47,817 nt of DNA from Pseudomonadota bacterium (GCA_018242005.1 JAFECU010000287.1:1-47817); one strand, 5' to 3'; positions 9,020-19,471 are shown, counted from the first letter of the stretch. Made by a program: numbers and translations. Notes: generated by a model from the letters alone, not told the origin.

Positions 9020-10927
9020 ATGAACGCAAACCACTCCATTTCGCAAACCGGTCGTGAGCTTCAGGATATCGGCCGCGCCATTGACGGCAGGCCAAGCGCG
9101 GCCAACGAGGACAAGCCGCGCCTGCTCATCGTTGATGATGTCTTCGAGAACCGCGAAATACTGAGGCGCCGTTTCCAGCGGCAAGGCTTCGATGTGACCG
9201 ATGCCGCCGGCGGCATCGAAGCGCTTGACTTGCTGGAGCGCGAGGCGTTCGATCTCGTCCTGCTGGACATGATGATGCCCGACCTGAGCGGGCTCGAAGT
9301 GCTGGCGCATATCCGATCCAAGCACTCGCAGGGTTCGCTGCCGGTCATCATGGTGACGGCCAAGACCCAGAGCGAAGACGTCGTGGAAGCCTTGAACCAC
9401 GGCGCGAACGACTACATCACGAAGCCGGTGGATTTTTCGATCGCGCTGGCCCGCGTCGTCACGCAGGTCGAACGACGGCGTGCGGAGGTGAAGATCCACC
9501 AAATGAACGAGGAGCTTGCGCGCGCCAACGAGGCGCTCGAACGTCGCGTTGCCGATCGGACCAAGGACCTCGTTCACGTCAATCAACAGCTTCGCAGCGA
9601 GATCGAGCAGCGCGAGAGAACGCAGGCGACGATCACGCACCTGGCCCACCATGACGCGCTGACGGGACTTGGCAATCGCCTGCTGTTCCACAAGGAGCTT
9701 GGCGATGCGCTGGCGCACCGGCAAAGGCATGGCGGCGATCTGGCCGTTATGTTCATCGACCTGGATGGCTTCAAGGCCATCAACGACACGCTCGGGCATG
9801 CGACCGGAGACTTGTTGCTCAAGCACCTGGCCACGCGCTTGCGCAACACGCTGCGCGAAGGCGACAAGATCGGTCGGTTGGGTGGCGACGAATTCGCCAT
9901 CATCCAGTTCGGCGCGGGACAGCCGGACGAAGCCGGGGCCCTTGCCAAGCGCTTGATCGAGACCATACAAGTCCCCTTCAGCGTCGATGGTCAGAATCTG
10001 GTCGTCGGCGCCAGCATCGGCATTGCGCTGGCGGGGGGCGACTACCAGGACTCCGCCCAGCTGCTCAGGGCGGCGGATCTGGCGATGTACCGGGCAAAGA
10101 CAGAAGGACGCGGCCGATTCCTGTTCTTCGAAACCGACTTCGACCGGCAGGTCAAGGAGCGCCGCGAGCTCGAAGTCGCCCTGCGTACCGCCGTCGAACA
10201 GGACGCACTCGAAATTCACTACCAGCCCCAGGTCAACCTGCAGACCGGCCGCGTAAGCGGGTTCGAGGCGTTGTCGCGCTGGCAGGATCCACAGCGCGGC
10301 TACGTGCCGCCTAACATCTTCATCACGCTGGCCGAGGAAATCGGGCTGATCGGCGTCATTGGCGAGCGGATACTCAAGCGCGCCTGCGCCGAGGCAGCAA
10401 GCTGGCCGCCTGATACCACGGTCGCCGTGAACCTGTCCGCCGCGCAATTTCAGCGCGGAGACCTGGTGTCCGTGGTACAGGAGGCCCTAGCCGCTTCAGG
10501 GCTGGAGCCAGGGCGGCTGGAGGTGGAGATCACCGAGTCGATCTTTCTCCAGGGCAGCGAATCGAATCTTCAGGTTCTCAGCCAGCTCGGGGCGCTCGGT
10601 GTCAAGATTTCCATGGACGACTTCGGCACGGGCTATTCGAGCCTGAGCTACCTGCGCAGCTTTCCGTTTCACAAAATCAAGATCGATAGATCCTTCGTCG
10701 GCGATCTGCCGGACGGGCAAAGCAGCGTTGCCATCGTGCGCGCCGTCTGCGGGCTGGCGCGCAGCTTCGGCGCAGCGACGACGGCCGAAGGTGTCGAAAC
10801 CGAAGGCCAGCTCGCGCATATCCGCACCGAGGGGTGCACCGAGGTGCAGGGCTACATCTTCAGCAAGCCGATACCCGCCAGCGAGATTCCAGCACTTCTG
10901 TCGGGGTCGCTTCTGCCATCGACATAG
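9020..10927 (+). CDS. Response regulator with GGDEF and EAL domains (c-di-GMP turnover)
   Basis: This 635-residue cytoplasmic protein has three domains. The receiver (about 33-150) has D39/D40, phospho-acceptor D83, T113 and K135, and is followed by a coiled-coil linker (about 150-200). The diguanylate cyclase domain has an intact GGDEF (288-292) and an upstream RxxD inhibitory site (REGD). The phosphodiesterase domain has an intact EAL (416-418), DDFGTGYSS and KIDRSF. Both catalytic signatures are complete, so it could make or break c-di-GMP. The receiver is the likely target of the two upstream kinases. It is the last gene of the operon. Which activity dominates cannot be read from sequence. 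Confidence 0.93.
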   Translation: MNANHSISQTGRELQDIGRAIDGRPSAANEDKPRLLIVDDVFENREILRRRFQRQGFDVTDAAGGIEALDLLEREAFDLVLLDMMMPDLSGLEVLAHIRSKHSQGSLPVIMVTAKTQSEDVVEALNHGANDYITKPVDFSIALARVVTQVERRRAEVKIHQMNEELARANEALERRVADRTKDLVHVNQQLRSEIEQRERTQATITHLAHHDALTGLGNRLLFHKELGDALAHRQRHGGDLAVMFIDLDGFKAINDTLGHATGDLLLKHLATRLRNTLREGDKIGRLGGDEFAIIQFGAGQPDEAGALAKRLIETIQVPFSVDGQNLVVGASIGIALAGGDYQDSAQLLRAADLAMYRAKTEGRGRFLFFETDFDRQVKERRELEVALRTAVEQDALEIHYQPQVNLQTGRVSGFEALSRWQDPQRGYVPPNIFITLAEEIGLIGVIGERILKRACAEAASWPPDTTVAVNLSAAQFQRGDLVSVVQEALAASGLEPGRLEVEITESIFLQGSESNLQVLSQLGALGVKISMDDFGTGYSSLSYLRSFPFHKIKIDRSFVGDLPDGQSSVAIVRAVCGLARSFGAATTAEGVETEGQLAHIRTEGCTEVQGYIFSKPIPASEIPALLSGSLLPST

Positions 10928-10939
10928 TGCCCGCCCGGA

Positions 10940-10956
10940 GCCCTGACAGCCAGGGC
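10940..10956. terminator. Short hairpin between convergent genes
   Basis: GCCCTG (10940-10945) and CAGGGC (10951-10956) form a 6-bp stem with a 5-nt loop, 12 nt after the GGDEF-EAL stop. It lies between convergent genes. No T-run follows, so intrinsic termination is doubtful. Confidence 0.3.
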
Positions 10957-10972
10957 AGGCCATAGAACGGGC

Positions 10973-11407
10973 TCAGCAGCCGCCCTCGACCTTGCAAGTT
11001 GGAACGATCTGGCCGCTGGAATCACGCCACTGAATCTCGCCGCCGCCAGGGACCGGTGCGCTAGCTGGCGCCGCTGAAGGCGCGGCGTGCCGCTGCGGGT
11101 CATGCAGCACGGTTGCTGCGCCCACGCCCGCACCGACTCGCGCCCCACCCACGCCGGTGGACGCGCCCACACCCGCACCGCCAGTCACCTGTCCGCGCTG
11201 GTTCACACCGACGCCTACGCCCACGGGCCCCGCACCCGCCCCCAGCCCGGCACTGACGCCGCCCGTGCCCACGCCCACGCCAACGGAGAGCGGACCGACG
11301 GGGATGCCGACCCCCACGCCGGCGCCCAGCGAGCCGCAGCCCGTCAGCATGGCGGCCAGTGCCAAGGCCGGTGCGGCGCCGGACAGTGCGTTCGATGGGC
11401 TCAGCAT
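10973..11407 (-). CDS. Gly/Val-rich putative lipoprotein
   Basis: This 144-residue protein has a short signal sequence ending in a lipobox-like MLTGC, so it is probably an outer-membrane or periplasmic lipoprotein. The body is dominated by alternating Gly-Val/Gly-Ala repeats (GVGVG-type, about residues 30-105) with almost no charge. A short polar tail follows, containing EIQWRDSSG and two cysteines at the end. No family was recognised. The ATG at 11407 was chosen because it starts the signal sequence. It lies 22 nt downstream of the htpG stop on the same strand and may be read through from it. Confidence 0.6.
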   Translation of the reverse strand: MLSPSNALSGAAPALALAAMLTGCGSLGAGVGVGIPVGPLSVGVGVGTGGVSAGLGAGAGPVGVGVGVNQRGQVTGGAGVGASTGVGGARVGAGVGAATVLHDPQRHAAPSAAPASAPVPGGGEIQWRDSSGQIVPTCKVEGGC

Positions 11408-11429
11408 GGCGGGCCGTTGTGCGGGCCAA

Positions 11430-13391
<1,962 letters not shown>

Positions 13392-13630
13392 GGGTGTGGG
13401 ATACGGATCGGATGAAGATGAATAGCCAAGATTTCCGGCGCGACCGGAACGCCCCCGAAGCTGGGGGCGAATTGGCAAGCTTCAAGGGCAGGCTCGCGCG
13501 CAGCCCGTTTCCGCCATGCGCAGGGAGGCGGGCCACACCGGGCTGCGCCCGGCCCCATGGACAAGCCGGCGCGCGGCACGCGGCGTCAGCGGGAAAGGGC
13601 CAACGCGCTACACCTGGGCCGGCATGACCG

Positions 13631-14218
13631 TCAAGCCGAAGCCGCGCCTGCAGCCGGGCGCCGACGCAGGCCCATCAGGCCGAGCAGGCCCAGCCCCAGC
13701 AGGGCAAGGGCACCGGGCTCCGATACGGCGCGCCAAACACCCGAGTAGATGGGGCGATTGTTTGGAGTGGTCGGCCCATAGTCCGAGTTCAGGTAGCCAG
13801 ACCACAGATCGGTGCCGCTCGTGGACATGAAAATGTCGTGAAACTGGGAGTTGGTCCTGATGCTTCCCTGGAGATGGTCGCCGCCTTGCAGGCTTGCATC
13901 CATCAGGCACAGCCACGGGGATTCGCAGCGTTTGTCCACCATGTTCACAAAAATATCCAGCGCGGAAAAATTGACGGCGGAAATGTTGGAGTTGGAATAC
14001 TGGGTCGCCGGATCCAACGGCCAACCGGCGGTTCTCACATGCAGTTCCCCCGTGAGCCCGCTCATGCTGATCGTCAGGGAATTCAGCGCGCTGCTCCAAT
14101 CCGTGCAGAACGGCCCCGAGCACCCCATGTCAGTCACTTCAAACTGGTAGACGGTCGTGGCGTTGGCCCCTGCCGTCATACAAGCAGCCGTGGCAATTGC
14201 AACGAATATCTTGCGCAT
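13631..14218 (-). CDS. PEP-CTERM sorting-domain exported protein
   Basis: This 195-residue protein begins with a Sec signal peptide (MRKIFVAIATAACMTAGANA) and ends with a PEP-CTERM-type signal. The C-terminal signal consists of SEPGALALLG, a hydrophobic helix and an RRR basic cluster. Such proteins are processed by an exosortase and sent to the envelope or exopolysaccharide matrix. The middle part has four cysteines and no recognised domain. The start at 14218 has GGAGG nine bases upstream. No exosortase gene is in the window. It shares a divergent upstream region with the gene at 14440. Confidence 0.8.
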   Translation of the reverse strand: MRKIFVAIATAACMTAGANATTVYQFEVTDMGCSGPFCTDWSSALNSLTISMSGLTGELHVRTAGWPLDPATQYSNSNISAVNFSALDIFVNMVDKRCESPWLCLMDASLQGGDHLQGSIRTNSQFHDIFMSTSGTDLWSGYLNSDYGPTTPNNRPIYSGVWRAVSEPGALALLGLGLLGLMGLRRRPAAGAASA

Positions 14219-14439
14219 ATGCTCGTACCTCCATCTAGTCGTCAATGTCGATAGGACAGCACAAGGGTAGCAAAAAAATAAGTGCTCACTTACGCAAAAT
14301 CAGCCATCAAATCACGAGATTTTGTAAAAGCAGACTCGGACAGTGGCAACCGTTGCCGGCCAGTTCCTGCAGCTGCTTGTGCGAAGGAGTGCTCCTTACT
14401 ACGATGCAGGCTTGCTCACACCGATATTGGAGTGTTTTC

Positions 14440-14934
14440 ATGACCCGCTATCTCAAGGCCTTGTTGGCCGCAGCCGGCCTGCTTGGCGCCATGGCCGTCC
14501 AGGCGCAGTCCTTGCCAGCCGACGCGCCTGCCGGCACCACGGTCCAATGCCGGGACGGCAGCTACGCAGCGCCCACCCAGAAGGCCGGGGCCTGCAAGGG
14601 CCACAAGGGCATCAAGAACTGGTATGGCAGCGCCACCAAGGCAGCGGCGGCGGGTGGCGCCGCCGCCGTGGAAACGCAGTCGTCCGCGGTGAGCAAGACC
14701 GGCGTGGCGCCAGCCACCGGCAGCACCAGCAAGAGCCCCGGTTCGCCCGACCGGCTGGACATGCCGGCCGCCCCCGGCGGCGGCCCGGGCAAGGTCTGGG
14801 TCAATGAATCGTCCAAGGTCTATCACTGCCAGAGCGACCGCTACTACGGCAAGACCAAGAATGGCGAATACATGAGCGAGGCCGACGCCAAGGCCAAGGG
14901 CATGCGCCCGGCCGGCAAGAAAAGCTGCAGCTGA
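14440..14934 (+). CDS. Secreted DUF3761-like protein
   Basis: This 164-residue protein has a signal peptide (about 1-22, ending AVQAQ). The segment TVQCRDGSYAAPTQKAGACKG, followed by HKGIKNWYG, resembles the DUF3761 cysteine/glycine pattern. After an Ala/Ser-rich linker, a C-terminal segment carries YHCQSDRYYGKTKNGEYMS and ends in KKSCS. Function is unknown. The ATG at 14440 was chosen because TGGAG stands about 8 nt upstream and the signal peptide begins there; the open frame further upstream has no signal. It is transcribed divergently from the PEP-CTERM gene. Confidence 0.7.
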   Translation: MTRYLKALLAAAGLLGAMAVQAQSLPADAPAGTTVQCRDGSYAAPTQKAGACKGHKGIKNWYGSATKAAAAGGAAAVETQSSAVSKTGVAPATGSTSKSPGSPDRLDMPAAPGGGPGKVWVNESSKVYHCQSDRYYGKTKNGEYMSEADAKAKGMRPAGKKSCS

Positions 14935-14959
14935 TCGGGCTTGACGGTGCCCGCCGGCT

Positions 14960-14984
14960 GGGCGAGCTTCAGAAGCGCTCGCCC
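14960..14984. terminator. Hairpin at a convergent gene junction
   Basis: GGGCGAGC (14960-14967) and GCTCGCCC (14977-14984) form an 8-bp stem with a 9-nt loop between the convergent genes ending at 14934 and 14969. It overlaps the last codons of the pseudouridine synthase. There is no T-run, so its role as a terminator is uncertain. Confidence 0.3.
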
Positions 14985-15889
14985 GGCGCCAGGTAGCGCC
15001 ATTGGCCCTGCGGCAGCTTGCCCAGCAGCACATGGCCTATGCGGATGCGCTTCAGGCCGACCACCTTCAGGCCGACCTGCTCGCACATGCGGCGGATCTG
15101 GCGCTTCTTGCCTTCGGTGAGCACGAAGCGCAGCTGCTCGGGATTCTGCCAGTCCACCTGCGCGGGCTTGAGCGCCTGACCGTCCAGGACCAGGCCATGG
15201 CGCAGCCGCGTCAGCTGTTCGCGCGGGAAGGCAGCCTGCACATTGGTGCCCACATCGCCGTATTGCACACGCACCAGGTATTCCTTGTCCACGGCCGAGT
15301 CCTCGCCAATCAGCTGGCGCGCCACGCGCCCGTCCTGTGTCAGCACCAGAAGGCCCACGGAGTCGATGTCCAGCCGCCCGCAGGGCGCCAGGCCCTTGAG
15401 TTGCGACGGGGAAAAGCGCGTGCGGCTGACGTCGCCCTGCCAATGCGTGCGCGGGTTGATGAGGGTCACGGCCGGGGTGTGGCCGTCCTCGGCCTGGCCG
15501 CTGACATAGCCCACGGGCTTGTGCAGCAAGATGGTGACCTGCTGGCTCTGGCGGCCCTGGGCGGCGCGGTCGACCTCGATGCGGTCCTGCGGCACGACCT
15601 GCAGGCCCATGACCGCCACCTGGCCGTTGACGCGCACCCAGCCCTGGGCGATCCAGTCGTCGGCCTCGCGGCGCGAGCACAGGCCCAGGTCGGCCATGCG
15701 CTTGTTCAGGCGCATGCGCCCATCGGTTGCGGCAGCGGTCTGCACCTTCGGAGCGCGCGCCGGCATCGGGCGCGACGCAGCGGGCGCCGCCGCAATGGCG
15801 TCGGGGCGGCGCAGCACCAGGCGCTGGCGCGGCGCGGCGGTTGACGGTGCGGGGGCGGGAGCTTGGGGGCGGGAGGGCGTATCGGGCAT
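14969..15889 (-). CDS. rluF: 23S rRNA pseudouridine synthase, RluF type
   Basis: This 306-residue protein has a Pro/Ala-rich N-terminal extension (about 1-58) and an S4 RNA-binding domain (MRLNKRMADLGLCSRREAD, from about residue 60). A catalytic RsuA/RluB/RluE/RluF-family domain follows, with GRLDIDSVGLLVLT carrying the catalytic Asp. Within the family, VDKEYLV and RQIRRMCEQVGLKV resemble E. coli RluF (Psi2604 in 23S rRNA) more than RluB or RsuA. The start is set at 15889 (MPDTPSRPQ). It stands alone between a convergent gene and a Crp/Fnr regulator. The exact target uridine is inferred from similarity only. Confidence 0.8.
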   Translation of the reverse strand: MPDTPSRPQAPAPAPSTAAPRQRLVLRRPDAIAAAPAASRPMPARAPKVQTAAATDGRMRLNKRMADLGLCSRREADDWIAQGWVRVNGQVAVMGLQVVPQDRIEVDRAAQGRQSQQVTILLHKPVGYVSGQAEDGHTPAVTLINPRTHWQGDVSRTRFSPSQLKGLAPCGRLDIDSVGLLVLTQDGRVARQLIGEDSAVDKEYLVRVQYGDVGTNVQAAFPREQLTRLRHGLVLDGQALKPAQVDWQNPEQLRFVLTEGKKRQIRRMCEQVGLKVVGLKRIRIGHVLLGKLPQGQWRYLAPGERF

Positions 15890-15914
15890 GGCGCTATTGT
15901 CGCGCCCGGCGCGT

Positions 15915-16694
15915 TCAGGGTGCAGCTTGGGCCATGCCCGGCGCCGCCCTGCGGCGCAAGCGCACACCCTCGTCGTCATGGCTGCGATCAAACGGCTTGC
16001 AGCGCAGCGCCTGCAGGTCCAGCACTCGCAGGCCGCCGTATTCCACGCGTATCGCACCCTGTGCCTCCAGGAAGGCCAGGGCCTCGTTCACGCGCTGGCG
16101 CGACAGGCCAACCAGGTAGGCCAGCTCCTGCTGAGTGATGCGCAGCACCTGCCCCACGCCGGGGTAGAGCACGGGGTGGAAAAGCGCGGCCAGGCTGCGC
16201 GCCACGCGGGCATCGGGATTGCCCAGGCGATCGTTCTCGCGCATCGCGATGAATTGGCCCAGGCGCTCATTGAGCTGGCTCATGACAAAGCGGTTGAAGC
16301 CTATGGAATGGTCCAGCAGCCAGTGAAAGGTGTCGATCGGCAGGCCCGCCACCACGCTCTTGCGCAAGGCCTGGACGTTGTAGCGGTAGGGTTCGCGCTT
16401 GACGGCCGTGCCCTCGCCAAACCAGCCGCCGGGCGGCAGGCCGGCCAGTGTCATGCTCAGGCCATCAGCGTTGTCGGTATTCATCTTGAGCAGCCCCTCG
16501 ACCACGCCAAACCAGTAGGTCACGGGCCGGCCCACGCGGCACACATAGTCGCCCGCCTGAGCGTCGCCCACCACCAGCGCGGCCACAGCGCGTTCGCGCT
16601 CGGGGGGCTGCAGCCGGTCCAGCCAGGGAATGCCGCCAAGCTCATGCACGGTGGGCGGGCGGCGGCGTTGGTGCAGGGACGCGTCTTGATTCAT
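15915..16694 (-). CDS. Crp/Fnr-family transcriptional regulator
   Basis: This 259-residue protein has an N-terminal cyclic-nucleotide-binding-type beta roll (about residues 25-140, including GGWFGEGTAV). A long dimer helix leads to a C-terminal winged helix with QQELAYLVGLSRQRVNEAL as the recognition region. It lacks the N-terminal cysteine cluster of FNR, so direct oxygen sensing by an iron-sulfur cluster is not supported. The effector is unknown. The start is at 16694; an ATG at 16706 would add four residues. The upstream gap is AT-rich and holds the palindrome described at 16758. Confidence 0.85.
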   Translation of the reverse strand: MNQDASLHQRRRPPTVHELGGIPWLDRLQPPERERAVAALVVGDAQAGDYVCRVGRPVTYWFGVVEGLLKMNTDNADGLSMTLAGLPPGGWFGEGTAVKREPYRYNVQALRKSVVAGLPIDTFHWLLDHSIGFNRFVMSQLNERLGQFIAMRENDRLGNPDARVARSLAALFHPVLYPGVGQVLRITQQELAYLVGLSRQRVNEALAFLEAQGAIRVEYGGLRVLDLQALRCKPFDRSHDDEGVRLRRRAAPGMAQAAP

Positions 16695-16757
16695 GCGCGC
16701 TAGCATGGTGCGAAATGGCCGTGATCGGGCAGCGGGAATACCACGATCAAGCTCCGA

Positions 16758-16768
16758 TTGCGTCGCAA
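16758..16768. promoter_or_regulatory. Palindrome upstream of the Crp/Fnr gene
   Basis: TTGCGTCGCAA is a perfect 5-1-5 palindrome about 64 nt upstream of the regulator start, next to an AT-rich stretch (16768-16785) that could hold its minus-strand -10 region. It may be an autoregulatory site; this is inference. Confidence 0.3.
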
Positions 16769-16834
16769 ATACTATTAAATATGTAGCATTTTGCGCTGTA
16801 TGGACACGCGAAATCCGGTTTTTTCCCAATACCT

Positions 16835-17524
16835 CTACTGCGCAGGCAGGGCGTAGCGATAGCCGCGAAACGCCCACACCGTGCGGCCGGGCTCGATGCG
16901 TTCGAGCACCAGCCCTGGCGCCGCCTGGTCGCCCTCGTGCAGTACCTGGCCGTTGACGATGACCATGCGGTATTTCGGGTTGGAGGAATAGGTCACGCCC
17001 GCCAGCTGCAGCGTGGGCAGCTGCTCGCGCACGGCCGGCGGCAGGTCGGCCTGGGCATAGACCGGGGCCGACTGCGCCTCGGCCGACTTTGGCGCTGCGG
17101 GCGGCGCGGCGCGGGGGGGCGCAGGCCTTGCTGCCGGCGTGGGACCGGCATCGGCGGCACGCGCCGCGGGCCTGGAAGGGCGCGGTGGCGGCACGGCCGG
17201 CGCGGGCTGCGCCGCCGGTACCGTCGCGGCGATGGGGGGGGCGGGCGTGGCCGGCAAGGCGGCCGCTGGCGTCGCGGCCACAACCGGAGCGGGCGGCGTG
17301 GTCACGGCCTCCGGAGCCGACGGGGAGTGCCACAGCCACCAGCCGCCAACGGCCAAACCAGCAGCCAGAACCAGCACGAGCAAGGCCCAAAGCAGGTCGC
17401 GCGCCGGACCAGCGGCCGCATCGGGCAGCCTGGCCACGGGCGTGGCCGGCGTGTGCAGGCCCGGCACGCTGCCGCGGCCACGCTCGGCCTGGGCGCGCAT
17501 GAGAGCATCAAGAATATAGGACAT
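16835..17524 (-). CDS. gspB: Type II secretion accessory protein GspB
   Basis: This 229-residue protein begins with the family-typical MSYILDALMRAQAERGRG. It has one transmembrane segment (about residues 45-65) and a long Pro/Ala-rich periplasmic linker (about 70-155). It ends in a GspB C-terminal domain (about 160-229) with YSSNPKYRMVIVNGQVLHEG. GspB/ExeB works with the ATPase GspA/ExeA to help the outer-membrane secretin assemble through peptidoglycan. It starts 7 nt after the gspA stop, so the two are one operon. No other type II secretion gene is in the window. Confidence 0.87.
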   Translation of the reverse strand: MSYILDALMRAQAERGRGSVPGLHTPATPVARLPDAAAGPARDLLWALLVLVLAAGLAVGGWWLWHSPSAPEAVTTPPAPVVAATPAAALPATPAPPIAATVPAAQPAPAVPPPRPSRPAARAADAGPTPAARPAPPRAAPPAAPKSAEAQSAPVYAQADLPPAVREQLPTLQLAGVTYSSNPKYRMVIVNGQVLHEGDQAAPGLVLERIEPGRTVWAFRGYRYALPAQ

Positions 17525-17531
17525 GGGTGGT

Positions 17532-19253
17532 TCAGCCTCCGCCGCGCAAGCGCGGCTCCTGCACGCCGGCGGCGCGGTTGAGCAGCATCAGGGTCAGGGG
17601 GCCGGCCTGGCCGTCGGGCGTAAGGCCCTGGCCGAGCTGGAACTGGTGCACGCGCGCGCGCCGTTGCTGCTCTGGCGACCGGCCGGACGAGCCTGACGGC
17701 GCGGCACCGGCCAGGGACAGCTGCCGGTCCAGCCAGGCGGCACCGGCGGCCGTGGCCGCAACGTCATTGCCGGAGGGCAGGTTGACCGGCGCCCGCCACA
17801 GCGTCGCGATCTCGCCGCGCCACAACGGCGCCAACTCGGCCACCGGCACCTGCAGCAGCGTGCCGTCCACTCCCTGCAAGGTGGCCATGGTGCCATCGAG
17901 CCCGCGCAGCAGGGCGCTGACGCCGGCATGCCCTTCGCCGGGCTGCAGCGTCAGCAGCACCGGCCGATCCAGCAGGCGCAGCAGGTTCAGGCTGGCGCGG
18001 CGGCTGCGCCAGCAGCGCAGCCCCTCGGGCGCCAGCGCGGCGCAGGGGTCGGCCGCATCGGCGGGCAGGTCGGCCTTCCAGGCCTGCGCCAGCAGCCGCC
18101 AGGCAGGGGCCGTGTCCTGCGCCGGCTGCGCCGCCAGGAACTGCGCCAGCGTCGCGGCGGGCGCGGCGGGCGCGGAATGCGCGGCGGCGGGGGCGGCAGA
18201 GGCCGCGGGCGCCGCGGCCGTTGCACTGGCGCCCGGAGCCGCTGCCGAGGCGGCCACGGATGGCGCAGCCAGCACTGGCTTCTGCGCCGGCGCCTGTGCG
18301 CTGGCGCGTTCGCCGACCGTGGCCAGCGGCGGCCACCATTCCATGGCCCAACCCAGCCAGGCCAAGGCGACCAGGCCCATCAGGCCTGCGGCCAGGGCCG
18401 GCCACCAGCGTCCGCGCTCTGCGCCGGCGCCTGAGTCGAACACCTCGCGTGCGGCCTTGCGCACCATGGCGTCGCTGACCTCGCGCACTCCGGCGGAGTA
18501 GGCGCCGAGCAGCGCGCGGTCGCACAGCAGGTTGATGCGCCGCGGCACGCCCCGCGTCAGACCGTGCACGCGCGCCAGCGCACGGCGCTGGAAGGGCTGC
18601 GGTCCCTGCAGCCCCGCCACGGCCAGGCGGTGGGCAATGTACTGCCGTGTTTCCTCCGGGCTCAGGGCATCGAGGTGGTAGCGCGCAATCACGCGCTGGG
18701 CAAGCTGCTCCAGCTCGGGTCGGGCGACCATGGTGCGCAGCTCGGGCTGGCCGATGAGGATGATCTGCAGCAACTTGCGTTCGCTGGTTTCCAGGTTTGT
18801 GAGCAAGCGCAGCTGCTCGAGCACATCGGGCGCCAGGCTCTGCGCCTCGTCGATGATGAGCACGTTGTTGCGCCCGGCGGCGTGCTGCTGCAACAGGAAT
18901 TCGTTGAGCGGGTCCAGGCAGTCCTTGACGGTTTCGGCACCCTCTGCCGCCGCAGGCCGGTGGGCCACGCCGAACTCGTCGCAGATGGAGCGCAGCAGCT
19001 CGGGCACCGTGAGCCTGGGGTTGAAGATGTAGGCCACGTTGCAGTGCGCCGGTATCTGCTCCAGAAAGCAGCGGCACACGGTGGTCTTGCCGGTGCCGAT
19101 CTCGCCCGTGAGCAGCACGAAGCCGCCGCCCGCGTCCAGCCCGTAGAGCAGGTGCGCCAGCGCCTCGCGGTGGCGCGCGCTCATGAACAGGTAGCGCGGA
19201 TCCGGGGCGATGGAGAAGGGCGCATGCGCGAGGCCGAAGAACGGGGCGTACAT
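17532..19253 (-). CDS. gspA: GspA/ExeA-type AAA ATPase with peptidoglycan-binding domain
   Basis: This 573-residue inner-membrane protein starts with the family signature YAPFFGLAHAPFSIAPDPRY. It has an AAA domain with Walker A GEIGTGKTT (residues about 50-58) and Walker B VLIIDEAQ. A single membrane helix lies around residues 285-310, followed by an Ala-rich linker. The C-terminal part has a peptidoglycan-binding type 1 motif (FQLGQGLTPDGQAGPLT). With GspB it supports placement of the type II secretin. The start at 19253 begins the signature. It is divergent from the ligase gene at 19472. Confidence 0.87.
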   Translation of the reverse strand: MYAPFFGLAHAPFSIAPDPRYLFMSARHREALAHLLYGLDAGGGFVLLTGEIGTGKTTVCRCFLEQIPAHCNVAYIFNPRLTVPELLRSICDEFGVAHRPAAAEGAETVKDCLDPLNEFLLQQHAAGRNNVLIIDEAQSLAPDVLEQLRLLTNLETSERKLLQIILIGQPELRTMVARPELEQLAQRVIARYHLDALSPEETRQYIAHRLAVAGLQGPQPFQRRALARVHGLTRGVPRRINLLCDRALLGAYSAGVREVSDAMVRKAAREVFDSGAGAERGRWWPALAAGLMGLVALAWLGWAMEWWPPLATVGERASAQAPAQKPVLAAPSVAASAAAPGASATAAAPAASAAPAAAHSAPAAPAATLAQFLAAQPAQDTAPAWRLLAQAWKADLPADAADPCAALAPEGLRCWRSRRASLNLLRLLDRPVLLTLQPGEGHAGVSALLRGLDGTMATLQGVDGTLLQVPVAELAPLWRGEIATLWRAPVNLPSGNDVAATAAGAAWLDRQLSLAGAAPSGSSGRSPEQQRRARVHQFQLGQGLTPDGQAGPLTLMLLNRAAGVQEPRLRGGG

Positions 19254-19333
19254 GGGCGGGGAGGATACCGCCCCGGCGACCTACCCTCTTCACACCAAGG
19301 CGACGTAACCGGGCGCAGCCGGGGCGGCAGGGT

Positions 19334-19361
19334 TTGACTCTCTAGGAATTACCCTTGAATT
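19334..19361 (+). promoter_or_regulatory. Candidate promoter of the ligase/Liv operon
   Basis: TTGACT (19334-19339) and TGAATT (19356-19361) are spaced by 16 nt, in the AT-richer part of the 218-nt divergent region between gspA and the ligase gene. The -10 match is weak, and the call rests on position and the good -35 hexamer. Confidence 0.3.
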
Positions 19362-19471
19362 GTCATCCCAAAGACACTACGGCGTCAAAGTAGCCCCTAA
19401 CATCGCCGGCAATTCTGCGATGGCATGCCCTGGCCTGCCCGTCCCTTTCACAGATTCCAACAGGAACAGGA

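Noticed and set aside
16835-19253. A complete type II secretion locus
   Set aside because: Only the accessory pair gspA and gspB is present; no secretin, pseudopilin or GspE/F genes are found in the window.
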